Shown one piece after another: positions 6,783-17,019 of a stretch of DNA of 45,230 nucleotides. Made by a program: the position numbers and the translations under genes. Below the pieces are notes generated by a model. The model worked only from the letters and a program-made list of their open reading frames with translations. It was not told the DNA's origin and did not search any database. This DNA is from RGIG4140 sp045638265 (lineage in GTDB: Bacteria > Pseudomonadota > Alphaproteobacteria > CAAHEQ01 > UBA3637): assembly GCA_045638265.1 (NCBI GenBank), contig JAZUBA010000020.1, positions 1 to 45,230 on the forward strand, written 5' to 3'. How positions within the stretch are numbered: position 1 is the stretch's first letter; each line of letters starts with the position of its first letter.

Positions 6783-8228
6783 CTATTTAATTAAGGCATT
6801 TAATAAACGAACGCCCCACCCTGTTGCTCCTTTCGGACATATTGGTGTTCCTTTTTCAGTATCATCTACACCGGCAATATCCAAGTGTGCCCAAACAGTG
6901 CCTTCTTGAATAAATCTGCCCAAAAAACAGGCGGCCGTACTACTTCCGGCATTTCGTCCACCAATGTTTTTCATATCAGCAATCGGTGAATCTATCATCT
7001 TATCAAAAGCTTTATTCATCGGCATACGCCATAATTCTTCGCCAGATTCTTTACCGCAAGAGCGTAACTCATCGGCAAAATCATCATTATTCGTAAACAA
7101 TCCGGCGTATTCTTCACCTAATGCAACAGAAATTGCTCCCGTTAAAGTCGCAACATCAATGACTTTTTTGACTCCATATTCAGATTGAATATACCATAAA
7201 CAATCACCCAATACCAAACGACCTTCGGCATCTGTATTCAAAATTTCAACCGTTTGACCAGACAAGGAAGTCACAATATCTCCCGGACGAGTTGCTGAAC
7301 CGGACGGCATATTTTCTACCAAGCCGACAATACCAATGACATTCATCTTTACTTCACGCAACGCACACGCATTTAATGTTGCCGTTACGACAGCAGAACC
7401 TGTCATATCTTGTTTCATAGCACCCATACCAGCACCGGGTTTCAAAGAAATACCACCTGAATCAAAAGTAACCCCTTTACCAACCAATCCGATATCATAG
7501 CATTTTTTCTTCGGATTACCACGCCATTTAATGACAACAACACGTGGTTCATTGACAGAGCCTTGTGCAACAGACAACAACATTCCGAATTTTTTTTCTT
7601 TCAATTCATTTAATGTCAATACGTCAACAGATAATCCTGTTGTTTTTTCTAATGCGTTAATTTTTGAAGCATAAATTTTGGGTGTTAAAGCATTCGCCGG
7701 TTCATTGCATAAATCACGTGCAAAACAAACAGATTCAGCAATAATTTGCTTATCTTTAAATAATTTTTTTGCTTCATTCGGATTTTCCACAATAAAGATG
7801 ACTTTTTTCAACTTAGATTTATCTTCTTTTTTCTCTTTTGTTTTGTATTTATCAAAACGATAAGACCCTAACAACAAGCCAAAAGCAACATTAACAGCTT
7901 CTTTTGTATCAGACAATCCGGCACCGTCCGCATAATAAACGACGGTTTCATCAGCAGATAAACGACTTGCCAATTTGCCCCCTAATGTTTGATATGCCAA
8001 TTCATCCGAATCTTTTTTAACACCGGCCACAACCGTTTTGATTTCGCCTCCGAATAAATCAATAATTTTATCGGTATTATCTTTAAATCCGGCTTGTTTT
8101 AATGCCGTTTGAATATTTTTCTTTTGGTTAACAGACACATAACGAGCATTTAATTTATCACCGATTGTTGTAAAAACCTGCACATCGACTGTGTTTTTTA
8201 TTTCTTTTGCAAATGTAATGGTAATCAT
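6783..8228 (-). CDS. pepA: Leucyl aminopeptidase (M17 family)
   Basis: 481 residues, the usual M17 length. A divergent N-terminal alpha/beta domain (about 1-160) precedes the catalytic domain, which has the family signature NTDAEGRL (331-338), the metal-binding block GKGVTFDSGGISLKPG and MKQDMTGSA. The enzyme is a cytoplasmic hexamer with two metal ions that removes N-terminal residues from peptides during protein turnover; some homologues also bind DNA. The start has AAGGGG about 10 nt upstream. It is the last gene of the minus-strand block; a 79-bp gap separates it from the gene above, with a TATACT box (about 8257-8262) but no good -35. Confidence 0.93.
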   Translation of the reverse strand: MITITFAKEIKNTVDVQVFTTIGDKLNARYVSVNQKKNIQTALKQAGFKDNTDKIIDLFGGEIKTVVAGVKKDSDELAYQTLGGKLASRLSADETVVYYADGAGLSDTKEAVNVAFGLLLGSYRFDKYKTKEKKEDKSKLKKVIFIVENPNEAKKLFKDKQIIAESVCFARDLCNEPANALTPKIYASKINALEKTTGLSVDVLTLNELKEKKFGMLLSVAQGSVNEPRVVVIKWRGNPKKKCYDIGLVGKGVTFDSGGISLKPGAGMGAMKQDMTGSAVVTATLNACALREVKMNVIGIVGLVENMPSGSATRPGDIVTSLSGQTVEILNTDAEGRLVLGDCLWYIQSEYGVKKVIDVATLTGAISVALGEEYAGLFTNNDDFADELRSCGKESGEELWRMPMNKAFDKMIDSPIADMKNIGGRNAGSSTAACFLGRFIQEGTVWAHLDIAGVDDTEKGTPICPKGATGWGVRLLNALIK

Positions 8229-8307
8229 TTCATCATTCCCCTTTATAAATAATAATCTTCTAGAGTATAACTCTTTTTATGGGAGTGAGTAAAGCTTTTT
8301 TTTTAAA

Positions 8308-9129
8308 TTATTCATCTTTTGTGTGTTGATGTTGATTTTGAGCCATCATTTTGTACAAGTTCATTGTTTGGGGTGGCTTTTTAACACATCCCAATTCTTG
8401 TATCAATTCCTGTGGTGTTGCTTCCGGACGAGATTGAATTTCACGTAGATATTGCATAGCCTCTTGCCGAAGTTTTTGATATTTTTCCACTGGCAACTCT
8501 TTGGCTTTATTTGCAATAATACGATTCAACCATTGCATATATTCAATTCTTGTTTTAATTTGAGGCATTTTTTCTTCTAATTCAGCATAAAACAAGGGTT
8601 TAAAATCACTATTACGATTTTGTAAAGTAGGTAACGGGGCAATCAGTTTCCAATAACATTCTAATAATTTATCACATACATTTGGATGATTAACAGAATA
8701 CAATGCTTCATAATGAGATATATTTTCTGAATCCTTTTTCATCGGTGTTGCGTCAATATGAAACATTTTTTTGTCAACGACGCAAAAATCACATTTTCCC
8801 GGTTCCCGAACACCTTTTGAAACAACATGATTTAAAGGATTATCAAAAAATTTTAGTTCTGCCCAAGATCTAGCTTTATCTTGAATAACAACACTAACAC
8901 TCACACCCCGATAAACAGCAGAAATCAAAGCCTTTCTTGTCTCATCATTTAACAGTTGCGTATCAAACTCATTTAAATAAATACAAACAGACTCTTTGGC
9001 CTCATTAATCATAGTCTTATAAACAACACTTGCCTTTTCTTTGGTTGTATTGCGAACAATATCTGTTGAATTTTCAGTAATCAGTTGACCAACAAGCCGT
9101 TCATAATCTTCATTAAACAAATGAGACAT
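8308..9129 (-). CDS. Uncharacterised protein with degenerate phospholipase-D-like domain
   Basis: 273 residues. The N-terminal 150 residues resemble a PLD-like fold: AKESVCIYLNEFDTQLL, then ALISAVYRGVSVSVVIQD and FCVVDKKMFHID. The catalytic HxK motif is absent, so it is probably not an active PLD enzyme. The C-terminal half (about 170-273) is helical and charged, ending in a Gln/His-rich tail (AQNQHQHTKDE). No signal peptide. ATG 9129 is chosen over the TTG at 9147 because AAAGGAT lies 6 nt before it. It has its own promoter just after the RdgB-like gene. The PLD assignment is tentative. Confidence 0.6.
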   Translation of the reverse strand: MSHLFNEDYERLVGQLITENSTDIVRNTTKEKASVVYKTMINEAKESVCIYLNEFDTQLLNDETRKALISAVYRGVSVSVVIQDKARSWAELKFFDNPLNHVVSKGVREPGKCDFCVVDKKMFHIDATPMKKDSENISHYEALYSVNHPNVCDKLLECYWKLIAPLPTLQNRNSDFKPLFYAELEEKMPQIKTRIEYMQWLNRIIANKAKELPVEKYQKLRQEAMQYLREIQSRPEATPQELIQELGCVKKPPQTMNLYKMMAQNQHQHTKDE

Positions 9130-9159
9130 TTTAAATCCTTTATCCAAACTTTGAATAAA

Positions 9160-9187
9160 TTTATATCATAAAATGTAAAAAAGTCAA
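9160..9187 (-). promoter_or_regulatory. Promoter of the PLD-like gene
   Basis: On the minus strand, TTGACT (9182-9187), 16-bp spacer and extended -10 TGATATAAA (TATAAA at 9160-9165). It begins directly after the stop codon of the preceding gene. Confidence 0.7.
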
Positions 9188-9769
9188 CTATTTTAGCTTA
9201 TTTGCAACATACCATTTGGCAAATTCATCTTTGGCATTTCCCCAAAATGAAGCTTCATATTCATAATCAAGTTCTCTTAATTCACTTAATGTACGAGTTT
9301 CACCTTCTGGGATATAAAACTTATCATGCCAACGCCCTCTGTTTCCTTTTGCCTCATAAGCAATCGTACCATTTCCACCACCTATAAACACAACAGGTTC
9401 ACAGTCAGGCTCGCAATAAGCAAAACAATGTTCTATGCGGGCTTTTCGGTTTACCATCGGTTTCATCATCGTTAAAAATGTATCTATGCCTATTTGCTTG
9501 TCAAAATAAGCATTATACGGACCAGGTAATCCGCCTAAGGCTTCAATATACAACCCACTATCCGATTTTAAAACAGGAACACCTAATTTATCAGCTGCGT
9601 ATTTTGCACTAAATGCACATACTTCAGCACATGTTTTGGCCTGAATTTCCAAAATTTCAAACTCAGGATTCATAATATCTAACACAAAACCGTATTTTTC
9701 TCCGAAAAAATGATTGGCTTCTTCAATTTTATGCGGATTTGTCGTTAAGTAAATCAATTTGCTTGTCAT
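9188..9769 (-). CDS. rdgB: Non-canonical purine NTP pyrophosphatase (RdgB/HAM1 family)
   Basis: 193 residues. It has TTNPHKIEEANHFF (substrate loop) near the N-terminus, the family signature SDSGLYIEALGGLPGPYNAYF-like block around residues 69-90, and GGNGTIAYEAKGNRG in the middle. RdgB hydrolyses dITP, XTP and similar damaged purine nucleotides to monophosphates, keeping them out of DNA and RNA. The usual end with a conserved SHR motif is not evident: here it is EASFWGNAKDEFAKWY, so this is a divergent member and substrate preference may differ. AGAGGT precedes the start. It lies 12 bp after the thioesterase gene, probably in one operon with it. Confidence 0.8.
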   Translation of the reverse strand: MTSKLIYLTTNPHKIEEANHFFGEKYGFVLDIMNPEFEILEIQAKTCAEVCAFSAKYAADKLGVPVLKSDSGLYIEALGGLPGPYNAYFDKQIGIDTFLTMMKPMVNRKARIEHCFAYCEPDCEPVVFIGGGNGTIAYEAKGNRGRWHDKFYIPEGETRTLSELRELDYEYEASFWGNAKDEFAKWYVANKLK

Positions 9770-9781
9770 AATATACCTCTT

Positions 9782-10510
9782 TTACTGCCATTGACAAACA
9801 ATACGGGCATATTCTTTTCCCTCTGTACCAACAATCATATGTTGAGTTGTATTCTCATCAGATACATTTGTCAAAACCTGAATATCATCGCCATGCTTTG
9901 CCGGATATTTATATTGTATCTGTATTTTTGTCAAAGTGTGTTTTGATAAAAATTCTGACGGCAAAGCATCTAAAATCCATGTCGGATAAACAGCATTATT
10001 AACATGATTATTTAAATCTATATCATCTGAACGGATAATTTGAGAAATACTTATTTGGGGTACGTCTACTGTCGGCAATTTCGGAAAATTCGTATCAACG
10101 GCTCTGTCTTCAATCAAATCAAACCATTCAATACGTTTAGTAATCGCCAACGGTCTGTTTTTAAGCGTATCCAATAAAACCCACTGACTGCTTGCACGAA
10201 CCAATATTTCACCCGTTTCAACATCAGACATTTCAAATTCACGATAAGCCGTCGCAATATTTGTTTTAGACGGCCATGTTTTTAAAAGAACTTTATCACC
10301 CCATTTGGGTAACCGATTAATTTCAATATCATAACCGCCACCAATCCATCCTAAACCGTTTTGAATACAATAATGATACCCTACTCCCATTTTATCGGCA
10401 TGATTATCTGCCATATCCTGAAAATAATTCAATAAAACTCTTAAACGTAATTGATTATTAACATCACATTCATAACTACTGACTTCAAAAATTTTGCTAT
10501 ATTTTTCCAT
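9782..10510 (-). CDS. Acyl-ACP thioesterase (FatA/FatB-like)
   Basis: 242 residues with two hotdog domains (about 1-130 and 145-242), matching the bacterial acyl-ACP thioesterase family. Diagnostic stretches are LRVLLNYFQDMADNHA, GWIGGGYDIEI, and in the second half DIDLNNHVNNAVYPTWILD, holding the Asn/His pair of the active site. It would release free fatty acids from acyl carrier protein in the cytoplasm. The start lies 4 bp after the malQ stop, with AAAGGAT inside the end of malQ, so the two are almost certainly co-transcribed. Why a fatty-acid enzyme follows three glycogen genes is not obvious; it may simply share a growth-linked operon. Confidence 0.88.
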   Translation of the reverse strand: MEKYSKIFEVSSYECDVNNQLRLRVLLNYFQDMADNHADKMGVGYHYCIQNGLGWIGGGYDIEINRLPKWGDKVLLKTWPSKTNIATAYREFEMSDVETGEILVRASSQWVLLDTLKNRPLAITKRIEWFDLIEDRAVDTNFPKLPTVDVPQISISQIIRSDDIDLNNHVNNAVYPTWILDALPSEFLSKHTLTKIQIQYKYPAKHGDDIQVLTNVSDENTTQHMIVGTEGKEYARIVCQWQ

Positions 10511-10514
10511 TCAT

Positions 10515-12716
10515 TTATCCTTTACGTTCCAATGCAACAATTTCACATATTTCTTTAAATCTATTATCATTTTCCATTGTTTCAATCTCAATCGGTAATT
10601 TATACCGCCAATTCGGATATTCAAAACATGTCCCCGGAAGATTAATTTGTTCATCTTGCTCAAAAATATCTTCCAAACGAACCATTAAAACCTGACTGGA
10701 TGCTTCTGCCAAATAACGATATGCATTTTTAATAAACCAATCGGGGACGGTTTGACTGTCTGCAGTTAAACGTCCTTTGATTTCCGTTACGGGATAATCA
10801 AGGCTTTTAAATGTCCGAATAAAACATTCTTTATCACTTTTACGTGCTTTTCGTTGTAATTGATATAATTTTTGAGACAACGTTCCTAAACGCAAGCCCA
10901 ACTCTAAATCCATTCCTTTCCAATAAGCACTATATGACGGCATATCATGCGTTCCCGTTGCAATCAGTGAATAATATGGATGACCTTTTGGGGCAATAAA
11001 ATTATCTCCCCAACGGCCAAAATGCAAAATTTTAAAAGACAGTGTAGCTGAAGACAACATTTTTTCAGAAAAGCCTGCTGGAGCTGTTCCTAAATCTTCA
11101 GCAATAACCAAACATTTTTGCCGATGACTTTCCAATGCAATAATACCCATAAGTGTTTTAAACGGATGCGTAATATAAGCACCGCTTGCTTTGGGAACAC
11201 GTAAATACAGTCTATCCAAACCAAAAGCGTGATCAACACGAACTGCGCCGGCACCACACATAGATTGTGCCACAACCTGACGATAATAAGCAAACCCCGT
11301 TTCAGCCAATGCATTCATATTAAACGGTGCCAACCCCCAATCCTGACCTTTACGATTAAAAGAATCAGGTGGTGCACCGGTCGTTACCCCTCGCATAAAC
11401 AAAGATTGTTCTGACCAACCCTCAGCACTATTTTCACTAACACCAACAGGAAAATCCGTATACAAACCGACAGAAAAATTTAAATCTTTTATCGTTTGCA
11501 CAACATCTTCATATTGTTCAAACGAAATAAATTGTTGATATTTAATAAAATTAATTTCATCAGCATATTCTGTTTGAAATTTTTTAACCAATGTTGAGGT
11601 CGGATTTTGATAACCTGAACGCCATTTAGACCATTCAACTGATTTGCCTTCTTTTGAAAAATACAAACGCAACGCTTGATATGTTGCAAATCTGTTTAAA
11701 CTTTCACCTTTTGCTGTACAAAAATCAATATATGCCTGCCCTCGTTGCGTTATCGGTTGATTATTCTTAAAATTATTTGCCGTAAACGTTTGATAAGCAT
11801 ATTTCATAACTTTATTTTTAACATCTGCAACAGCCTCGTATTGAACTGTTTGATAATTACGCAAGTCCTCTAACCGTTCGACAAATTTTTCATCCGTCCA
11901 AATTTGCTGACAATCCGCACTTTCTGAAAATTCCGGTAAAACAGTTAAATCAACATACATCGGATTTAAAAACAAACGTGAACAAGAACTATACGGACTG
12001 GCATCTTGCGGTGCATCTAAAAATAAAGCATTTAAAGGATTAACACCAATCACTCCTGCTCCGAAACGATGCGATAATCGACAAAATGATTTTAAATCAG
12101 AATAATCACCTATTCCCCAATTTGTCTTTGATTTTAATGCATATAGTTGCACGGGAAAACCGTAAACTTTCTTTTGTTCTGCTGAAAATGGTGGCTGATA
12201 ACATTGTCTGGGAACAACAATTAAGTGCATTTGATGTGTAACACCATCTGATAATTGAAAAACCATTTTATGATAACCCAATGGTGCATTGATAAATAAG
12301 TAAACCCGTCTTTTTTGATAAGGCACATCTTTTATGGTTGTCGAATCAATATAAGGCATATCATGAAACCAAAACGAACCTAAATCCGTTGAACCGTCTT
12401 CCTTTTGAACTTGAAATAAAATATTATCATGTTCATATTTTAAAGGCAAACTCATTTCAAAAATAAGCGGTTGTACTTCATCTTCATAGACAACGCAACT
12501 TGGATAAAGTGCATTAAGCCATTCTTTTTCATATAGTCTCTGTAAAGAAATATCTATGGCCGTATCATTATGTGCCGTATAACCCAAAGAAGCACAAATA
12601 GTTTGTTTTGATTTTGTATCAGCCGTGTATGTTATGCCTGTTCCAAAATCAGTAAATGATAACTGTATCCCTAATTTTTGAGCCAGTTGATTGAGTTTGT
12701 CTTCATTAACGGTCAT
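10515..12716 (-). CDS. malQ: 4-alpha-glucanotransferase (GH77, amylomaltase)
   Basis: 733 residues: an N-terminal extension of about 180 residues as in MalQ of proteobacteria, then the GH77 barrel. Seen motifs are NWGIGDYSDLKSF, ASPYSSCSRLFLNP, the nucleophile region VRVDHAFGLDR, the acid/base IAEDLGT and the third acid THDMPSY. The enzyme moves alpha-1,4-glucan chains between acceptors, recycling short malto-oligosaccharides left after glycogen debranching. It lies 11 bp after glgX, with AGGAGA 8 nt before its ATG, so it belongs to the glgB-glgX-malQ operon. It is cytoplasmic. Confidence 0.94.
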   Translation of the reverse strand: MTVNEDKLNQLAQKLGIQLSFTDFGTGITYTADTKSKQTICASLGYTAHNDTAIDISLQRLYEKEWLNALYPSCVVYEDEVQPLIFEMSLPLKYEHDNILFQVQKEDGSTDLGSFWFHDMPYIDSTTIKDVPYQKRRVYLFINAPLGYHKMVFQLSDGVTHQMHLIVVPRQCYQPPFSAEQKKVYGFPVQLYALKSKTNWGIGDYSDLKSFCRLSHRFGAGVIGVNPLNALFLDAPQDASPYSSCSRLFLNPMYVDLTVLPEFSESADCQQIWTDEKFVERLEDLRNYQTVQYEAVADVKNKVMKYAYQTFTANNFKNNQPITQRGQAYIDFCTAKGESLNRFATYQALRLYFSKEGKSVEWSKWRSGYQNPTSTLVKKFQTEYADEINFIKYQQFISFEQYEDVVQTIKDLNFSVGLYTDFPVGVSENSAEGWSEQSLFMRGVTTGAPPDSFNRKGQDWGLAPFNMNALAETGFAYYRQVVAQSMCGAGAVRVDHAFGLDRLYLRVPKASGAYITHPFKTLMGIIALESHRQKCLVIAEDLGTAPAGFSEKMLSSATLSFKILHFGRWGDNFIAPKGHPYYSLIATGTHDMPSYSAYWKGMDLELGLRLGTLSQKLYQLQRKARKSDKECFIRTFKSLDYPVTEIKGRLTADSQTVPDWFIKNAYRYLAEASSQVLMVRLEDIFEQDEQINLPGTCFEYPNWRYKLPIEIETMENDNRFKEICEIVALERKG

Positions 12717-12727
12717 TTGATTTTCTC

Positions 12728-14773
12728 CTACTTCTTTAAGCGTGTTTCAAAAACTAAAACACTCCATGCCGGTACATTTATTTTTGAACTGCCTGTTTTA
12801 TATTTAAGTGTATCACTGGTATCAAATAACAACTCCCATCTGCAATTTTTAACTGTCGGTAACGTATATTTTAATTCTCTGTCAAAAGCGTTAAAGACAA
12901 AAAATAATTTACTGCTTTCATCTTCAATTAAACAGGCACAACACCGAACAAAATATTGCCAATCTTCCGTTTGCATCGGTTGTCCGTCCGGCCGACACCA
13001 AACACATGTCTTTTCATCAACAAAATACCCGTAATTCATAATAGCGTGAGATTTTCTGAAAGCAATTAAATCCTGTGTTAATTGAAACATTCGTTTCCCT
13101 TGTGGTGTTATTTCCATCCAATCAATCCACGACAAATGATTGTCTTGTGCATATGTATTGTTATTGCCTTCCTGTGTACTTAAAATTTCATCTCCACTAC
13201 GGATCATCGGTGTTCCGTGAGACAATAACAATGTTGCCATTAAAGCTCTTGCCCGTCGTTCACGATTATTTAAAACCGATATAACGGCAGTTTTACCCTC
13301 AACACCACTGTTCCACGATAAGTTGTTGTCCGTTCCGTCCCGATTATCTTCACCGTTTGCATAATTATGTTTTTGATTATACGAAACCAAATCCTGTAAT
13401 GAAAAACCATCATGTGCTGTAATAAAATTAACCGATTCCCAGGGCTTTCGTCCCCTATGACTATATACATCGGATGAACCTGTCAAACGGGAAGCAAATT
13501 CCTGAGCCTGCCCTAAATCACCTTTCCAATAACGACGCATGGTATCTCTGAATTTATCATTCCATTCTGCCCACCCCGGTCTGAATGAACCAACCTGATA
13601 ACCACCCCAACCCAAATCCCAAGGTTCAGCAATTAATTTTAAGCGTTGCAATGTTGGATCTTGCTGAACGGTGGCCAAGAAATCACTGTTAATGGCATAC
13701 TGATTATTATCATCACGCGCCAAGGTTGTTGCCAAATCAAAACGAAAACCATCAATCTGAACCATATCGGCCCAATAACGTAACGAATCCATTACTAATT
13801 GCAATACACGCGGATGACCCAAATTAAAAGAAGCACCACAACCGGTCGTATCATCATAATAACGAGGATTTTCTTTGTTTAAACGATAATAAACAGCATT
13901 ATCAATCCCTCTATAACATAAGGTTTGCCCCATCTGATTGCCTTCGCCCGTATGATTATAAACAACGTCTAAAATTACTTCAACACCAGCTTCGTGAAAA
14001 ACACGAATCATATCTTTCATTTCATTTAAACGTCCACTGGATAAATACGGTGCATGCGGTGCCATAAATGTTATCGGATCATATCCCCAATAATTCGTTA
14101 ATCCTTTATCTTGCAAAAAACCCGACGTCATAAATGCCGCCACAGGCAATAATTCCACACTGGGAATACCCAATGTTTTGATATATTTTACAACAGATTT
14201 GGTCGTCATACCGGCAAATGTGCCTCTCAATGCCGTATCAATTTCAGGATTACGAGCCGTAAACCCTTTGATATGCGTTTCATAAATAATGGTTTCGTCC
14301 CATGGAACCCTTGGTTTTTGAACACCTTGCCAATCATAAGCATTATCATCTGTTACAATACATTTTGGCACATACGGTGCCGAATTACGACGAGAAAATG
14401 ATAAATCTGCCAACGGGGATAAAGCATTGTAGCCTAACATAGCATTATGCGAAGCCAAAACATCTGAAATTTGTCGGGCATACGGATCTAACAGTAATTT
14501 GTTTGGATTAAAACGCATTCCTTTTTCAGGCTCATACGGACCATATACACGATAACCATACTTTTGGTTTGGCTTTAAACCAAGAATGTATCCATGAAAA
14601 ACTTCATCCGTATATTCAGGCAAAACAATGCGTTCTTCTTTTTTTTCTTTTTCATCAAACAGGCATAATTCAACTTTATCGGCATGTGCTGAATATAATG
14701 CAAAATTTACACCTTTTCCGTCAAATTGAGCACCTAACGGATAAGGTAATCCTTTTAATACTTTATAAGTCAT
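12728..14773 (-). CDS. glgX: Glycogen debranching enzyme (GH13 isoamylase type)
   Basis: 681 residues. An N-terminal carbohydrate-binding domain (about 8-100; YPLGAQFDGKGVNFALYS) is followed by the GH13 barrel with DVVYNHTGEGN, nucleophile region FRFDLATTL, acid/base LIAEPWDLG and AHDGFSLQDLVSYNQ, then a C-terminal beta domain. GlgX removes alpha-1,6 branches from limit dextrin, acting between glycogen phosphorylase and MalQ. ATG 14773 was chosen over the TTG one codon upstream because GGGAGG is 6 nt before it. It is 23 bp after glgB in the same operon. Confidence 0.94.
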   Translation of the reverse strand: MTYKVLKGLPYPLGAQFDGKGVNFALYSAHADKVELCLFDEKEKKEERIVLPEYTDEVFHGYILGLKPNQKYGYRVYGPYEPEKGMRFNPNKLLLDPYARQISDVLASHNAMLGYNALSPLADLSFSRRNSAPYVPKCIVTDDNAYDWQGVQKPRVPWDETIIYETHIKGFTARNPEIDTALRGTFAGMTTKSVVKYIKTLGIPSVELLPVAAFMTSGFLQDKGLTNYWGYDPITFMAPHAPYLSSGRLNEMKDMIRVFHEAGVEVILDVVYNHTGEGNQMGQTLCYRGIDNAVYYRLNKENPRYYDDTTGCGASFNLGHPRVLQLVMDSLRYWADMVQIDGFRFDLATTLARDDNNQYAINSDFLATVQQDPTLQRLKLIAEPWDLGWGGYQVGSFRPGWAEWNDKFRDTMRRYWKGDLGQAQEFASRLTGSSDVYSHRGRKPWESVNFITAHDGFSLQDLVSYNQKHNYANGEDNRDGTDNNLSWNSGVEGKTAVISVLNNRERRARALMATLLLSHGTPMIRSGDEILSTQEGNNNTYAQDNHLSWIDWMEITPQGKRMFQLTQDLIAFRKSHAIMNYGYFVDEKTCVWCRPDGQPMQTEDWQYFVRCCACLIEDESSKLFFVFNAFDRELKYTLPTVKNCRWELLFDTSDTLKYKTGSSKINVPAWSVLVFETRLKK

Positions 14774-14796
14774 CAAAAGCCTCCCGTTTTAAAAGG

Positions 14797-17019
14797 TTAG
14801 ACCGTTTTATTTTCCCTCACACGATAAACCGTAACGCTTAACGGTGGTAAATTAACTGTTATACCATAAGGTTTAAAGTTCCAACCATCTCCGCTTTGAA
14901 TGAGTGTGCCGTTTGTAACACCTGAACCACCGTATTTAACTGAATCTGAATTAAAGATTTCTTCATAAACACCTGCTTCGTTTACACCAATCCGATAATT
15001 TTCACGAACAACAGGTGTAAAGTTACACGCAATAACAAATGTATTTCCTTGTTTATCTTTTCTCATAAATGTCAATACGGAACGAACATTATCACTTCCG
15101 TCAATCCACTCAAAACCAGTTGGATCTGCATCTAATTCATGCAAAACAGAATTTGTCCGATACATTATATTTAAATCTTTAATCAATTCTGCTAAACCGC
15201 TATGACCTTTTTCATTTAACAAGTCCCAATCCAATTCTGTATTGAAATTCCATTCCCGTTTAACACCTAATTCATTACCCATAAAAAGCAGTTTTTTACC
15301 GGGGTGCATAAACATATAAGTGTAATAAGCTCTTAAATTAGCCAGTTTTTGCCATTCATCGCCTGACATTTTATCATACATCGGACCTTTACCGTGAACC
15401 ACCTCATCGTGAGATAACGGCAATGTAAAGTTTTCCGTAAAAGCATAAAGGAAACTAAACGTTAATTCATTTTGATGATATTGACGGTAGATTGAATCCA
15501 AATGCATATATTCTAATGTGTCATGCATCCAGCCCATATTCCACTTATATCCAAATCCCAAACCACCGATATATGTCGGTTTTGACACCATCGGCCATGC
15601 AGTTGATTCTTCGGCGAATGTAACAGCACCGGCATTCTCACCATAAATATATTCATTTAAACGACGTAAAAAAGCGATGGCTTCCAAATTTTCACGTCCT
15701 CCAAATTTATTCGGAACCCATTCTCCCTCATTTCGTGAATAATCTAAATAAAGCATACTGGCAACAGCATCAACACGCAAAGCATCAATATGGTATTCCC
15801 GAATCCAAAATAATGCATTAGCTAAAAGAAAATTGGATACTTCATTGCGTCCGTAATTATAAATTTTTGTTCCCCAGTCTTTATGTTCTCCTTGTCTGGG
15901 ATCTTGATGTTCATACAGAGCCGTACCATCAAATTCAGCTAAACCAAAAGCATCTTTTGGGAAATGAGCCGGAACCCAATCCATAATCACACCAATACCT
16001 GCCTGATGCAACGAATCAATTAAATATTTAAAATCATCAGGAGTTCCGTAACGACTCGTCGGCGCATACATCCCCGTTACCTGATATCCCCATGAACCGT
16101 CAAACGGATACTCGGATAAAGGTAAAAATTCAACGTGTGTAAATCCTTTATCCTGTACATATTTAGGTAGCTCTTCTGCTATTTCACGATAGGTTAACCA
16201 CCGATTATCTTCTTTTGTATTTCGTTTCCATGACCCTAAATGAACTTCATAAATGGAAATCGGTGAAGATAACGCATTAGCTTTATATCTTTCTTGGGCA
16301 ATCCAGTGTGAATCATGCCATTGATATGATTCATTATCAACAACAAGTGTTCCCGTTTTCGGACGCATTTCAAATGCATTTCCGAACGGATCAATTTTTA
16401 ACGGCAACAATCTGCCATCAGGTCCGATAATTTCATACTTATAAATACTCCATTGAGGTAAATGCGGAATAAATATTTCCCAAATACCCGAACTACCTCT
16501 CGGACGCATAATATGACGACGACCATCCCAATCATTAAAATTACCAACCACACTCACACGTTTGGCATTGGGAGCCCAAACCGCAAAACTGACACCCTTC
16601 ACACCTTGATGCGTAATGATATGACTGCCTAATTTTTTATAAATTTCTTTATGATTTCCTTCACCGTATAAATACAAATCCATTTCCCCTAATACCGGAG
16701 AAAACCGATACGCATCTTCCGTTTCGTATGTCTGGCCGTTTTTTAGCGTAATTTTATAATAATACGGAAAAAAATCATCAGACTGCACATCCAACTGAAA
16801 AAAACCATCCGAATGAACAACATTCATCGGTAATTCTTCTTTTGTATCTTTACGAACAACCGTTATTTGCATTGCTTCCGGTTGAAATGCACGCACACAA
16901 ATATGTGAATGATTATCAGCATCAAAAGATTGGTGCATACCGAATATTGAAAATATATCCCCTGAAAAAGTACCGTTTCGAACAGAATCAATTATATGTG
17001 TATCTAATATTGAAATCAT
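14797..17019 (-). CDS. glgB: 1,4-alpha-glucan (glycogen) branching enzyme
   Basis: 740 residues with the full GlgB layout: N1 domain (about 1-110), CBM48 domain (about 120-220; SFAVWAPNAKRVSVVGNFN), a GH13 barrel with MDWVPAHFPKD, nucleophile region ALRVDAVASML, acid/base FAEEST and LPLSHDEVVHG, and a C-terminal beta domain. It cuts alpha-1,4 chains and rejoins them by alpha-1,6 links, so the cell makes as well as degrades glycogen; glgA, glgC and glgP are not in this window. The start has AAGGGG. It is the first gene of the operon; an extended -10 (TGCTATAAG, about 17045-17053) upstream has no clear -35. Confidence 0.95.
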   Translation of the reverse strand: MISILDTHIIDSVRNGTFSGDIFSIFGMHQSFDADNHSHICVRAFQPEAMQITVVRKDTKEELPMNVVHSDGFFQLDVQSDDFFPYYYKITLKNGQTYETEDAYRFSPVLGEMDLYLYGEGNHKEIYKKLGSHIITHQGVKGVSFAVWAPNAKRVSVVGNFNDWDGRRHIMRPRGSSGIWEIFIPHLPQWSIYKYEIIGPDGRLLPLKIDPFGNAFEMRPKTGTLVVDNESYQWHDSHWIAQERYKANALSSPISIYEVHLGSWKRNTKEDNRWLTYREIAEELPKYVQDKGFTHVEFLPLSEYPFDGSWGYQVTGMYAPTSRYGTPDDFKYLIDSLHQAGIGVIMDWVPAHFPKDAFGLAEFDGTALYEHQDPRQGEHKDWGTKIYNYGRNEVSNFLLANALFWIREYHIDALRVDAVASMLYLDYSRNEGEWVPNKFGGRENLEAIAFLRRLNEYIYGENAGAVTFAEESTAWPMVSKPTYIGGLGFGYKWNMGWMHDTLEYMHLDSIYRQYHQNELTFSFLYAFTENFTLPLSHDEVVHGKGPMYDKMSGDEWQKLANLRAYYTYMFMHPGKKLLFMGNELGVKREWNFNTELDWDLLNEKGHSGLAELIKDLNIMYRTNSVLHELDADPTGFEWIDGSDNVRSVLTFMRKDKQGNTFVIACNFTPVVRENYRIGVNEAGVYEEIFNSDSVKYGGSGVTNGTLIQSGDGWNFKPYGITVNLPPLSVTVYRVRENKTV

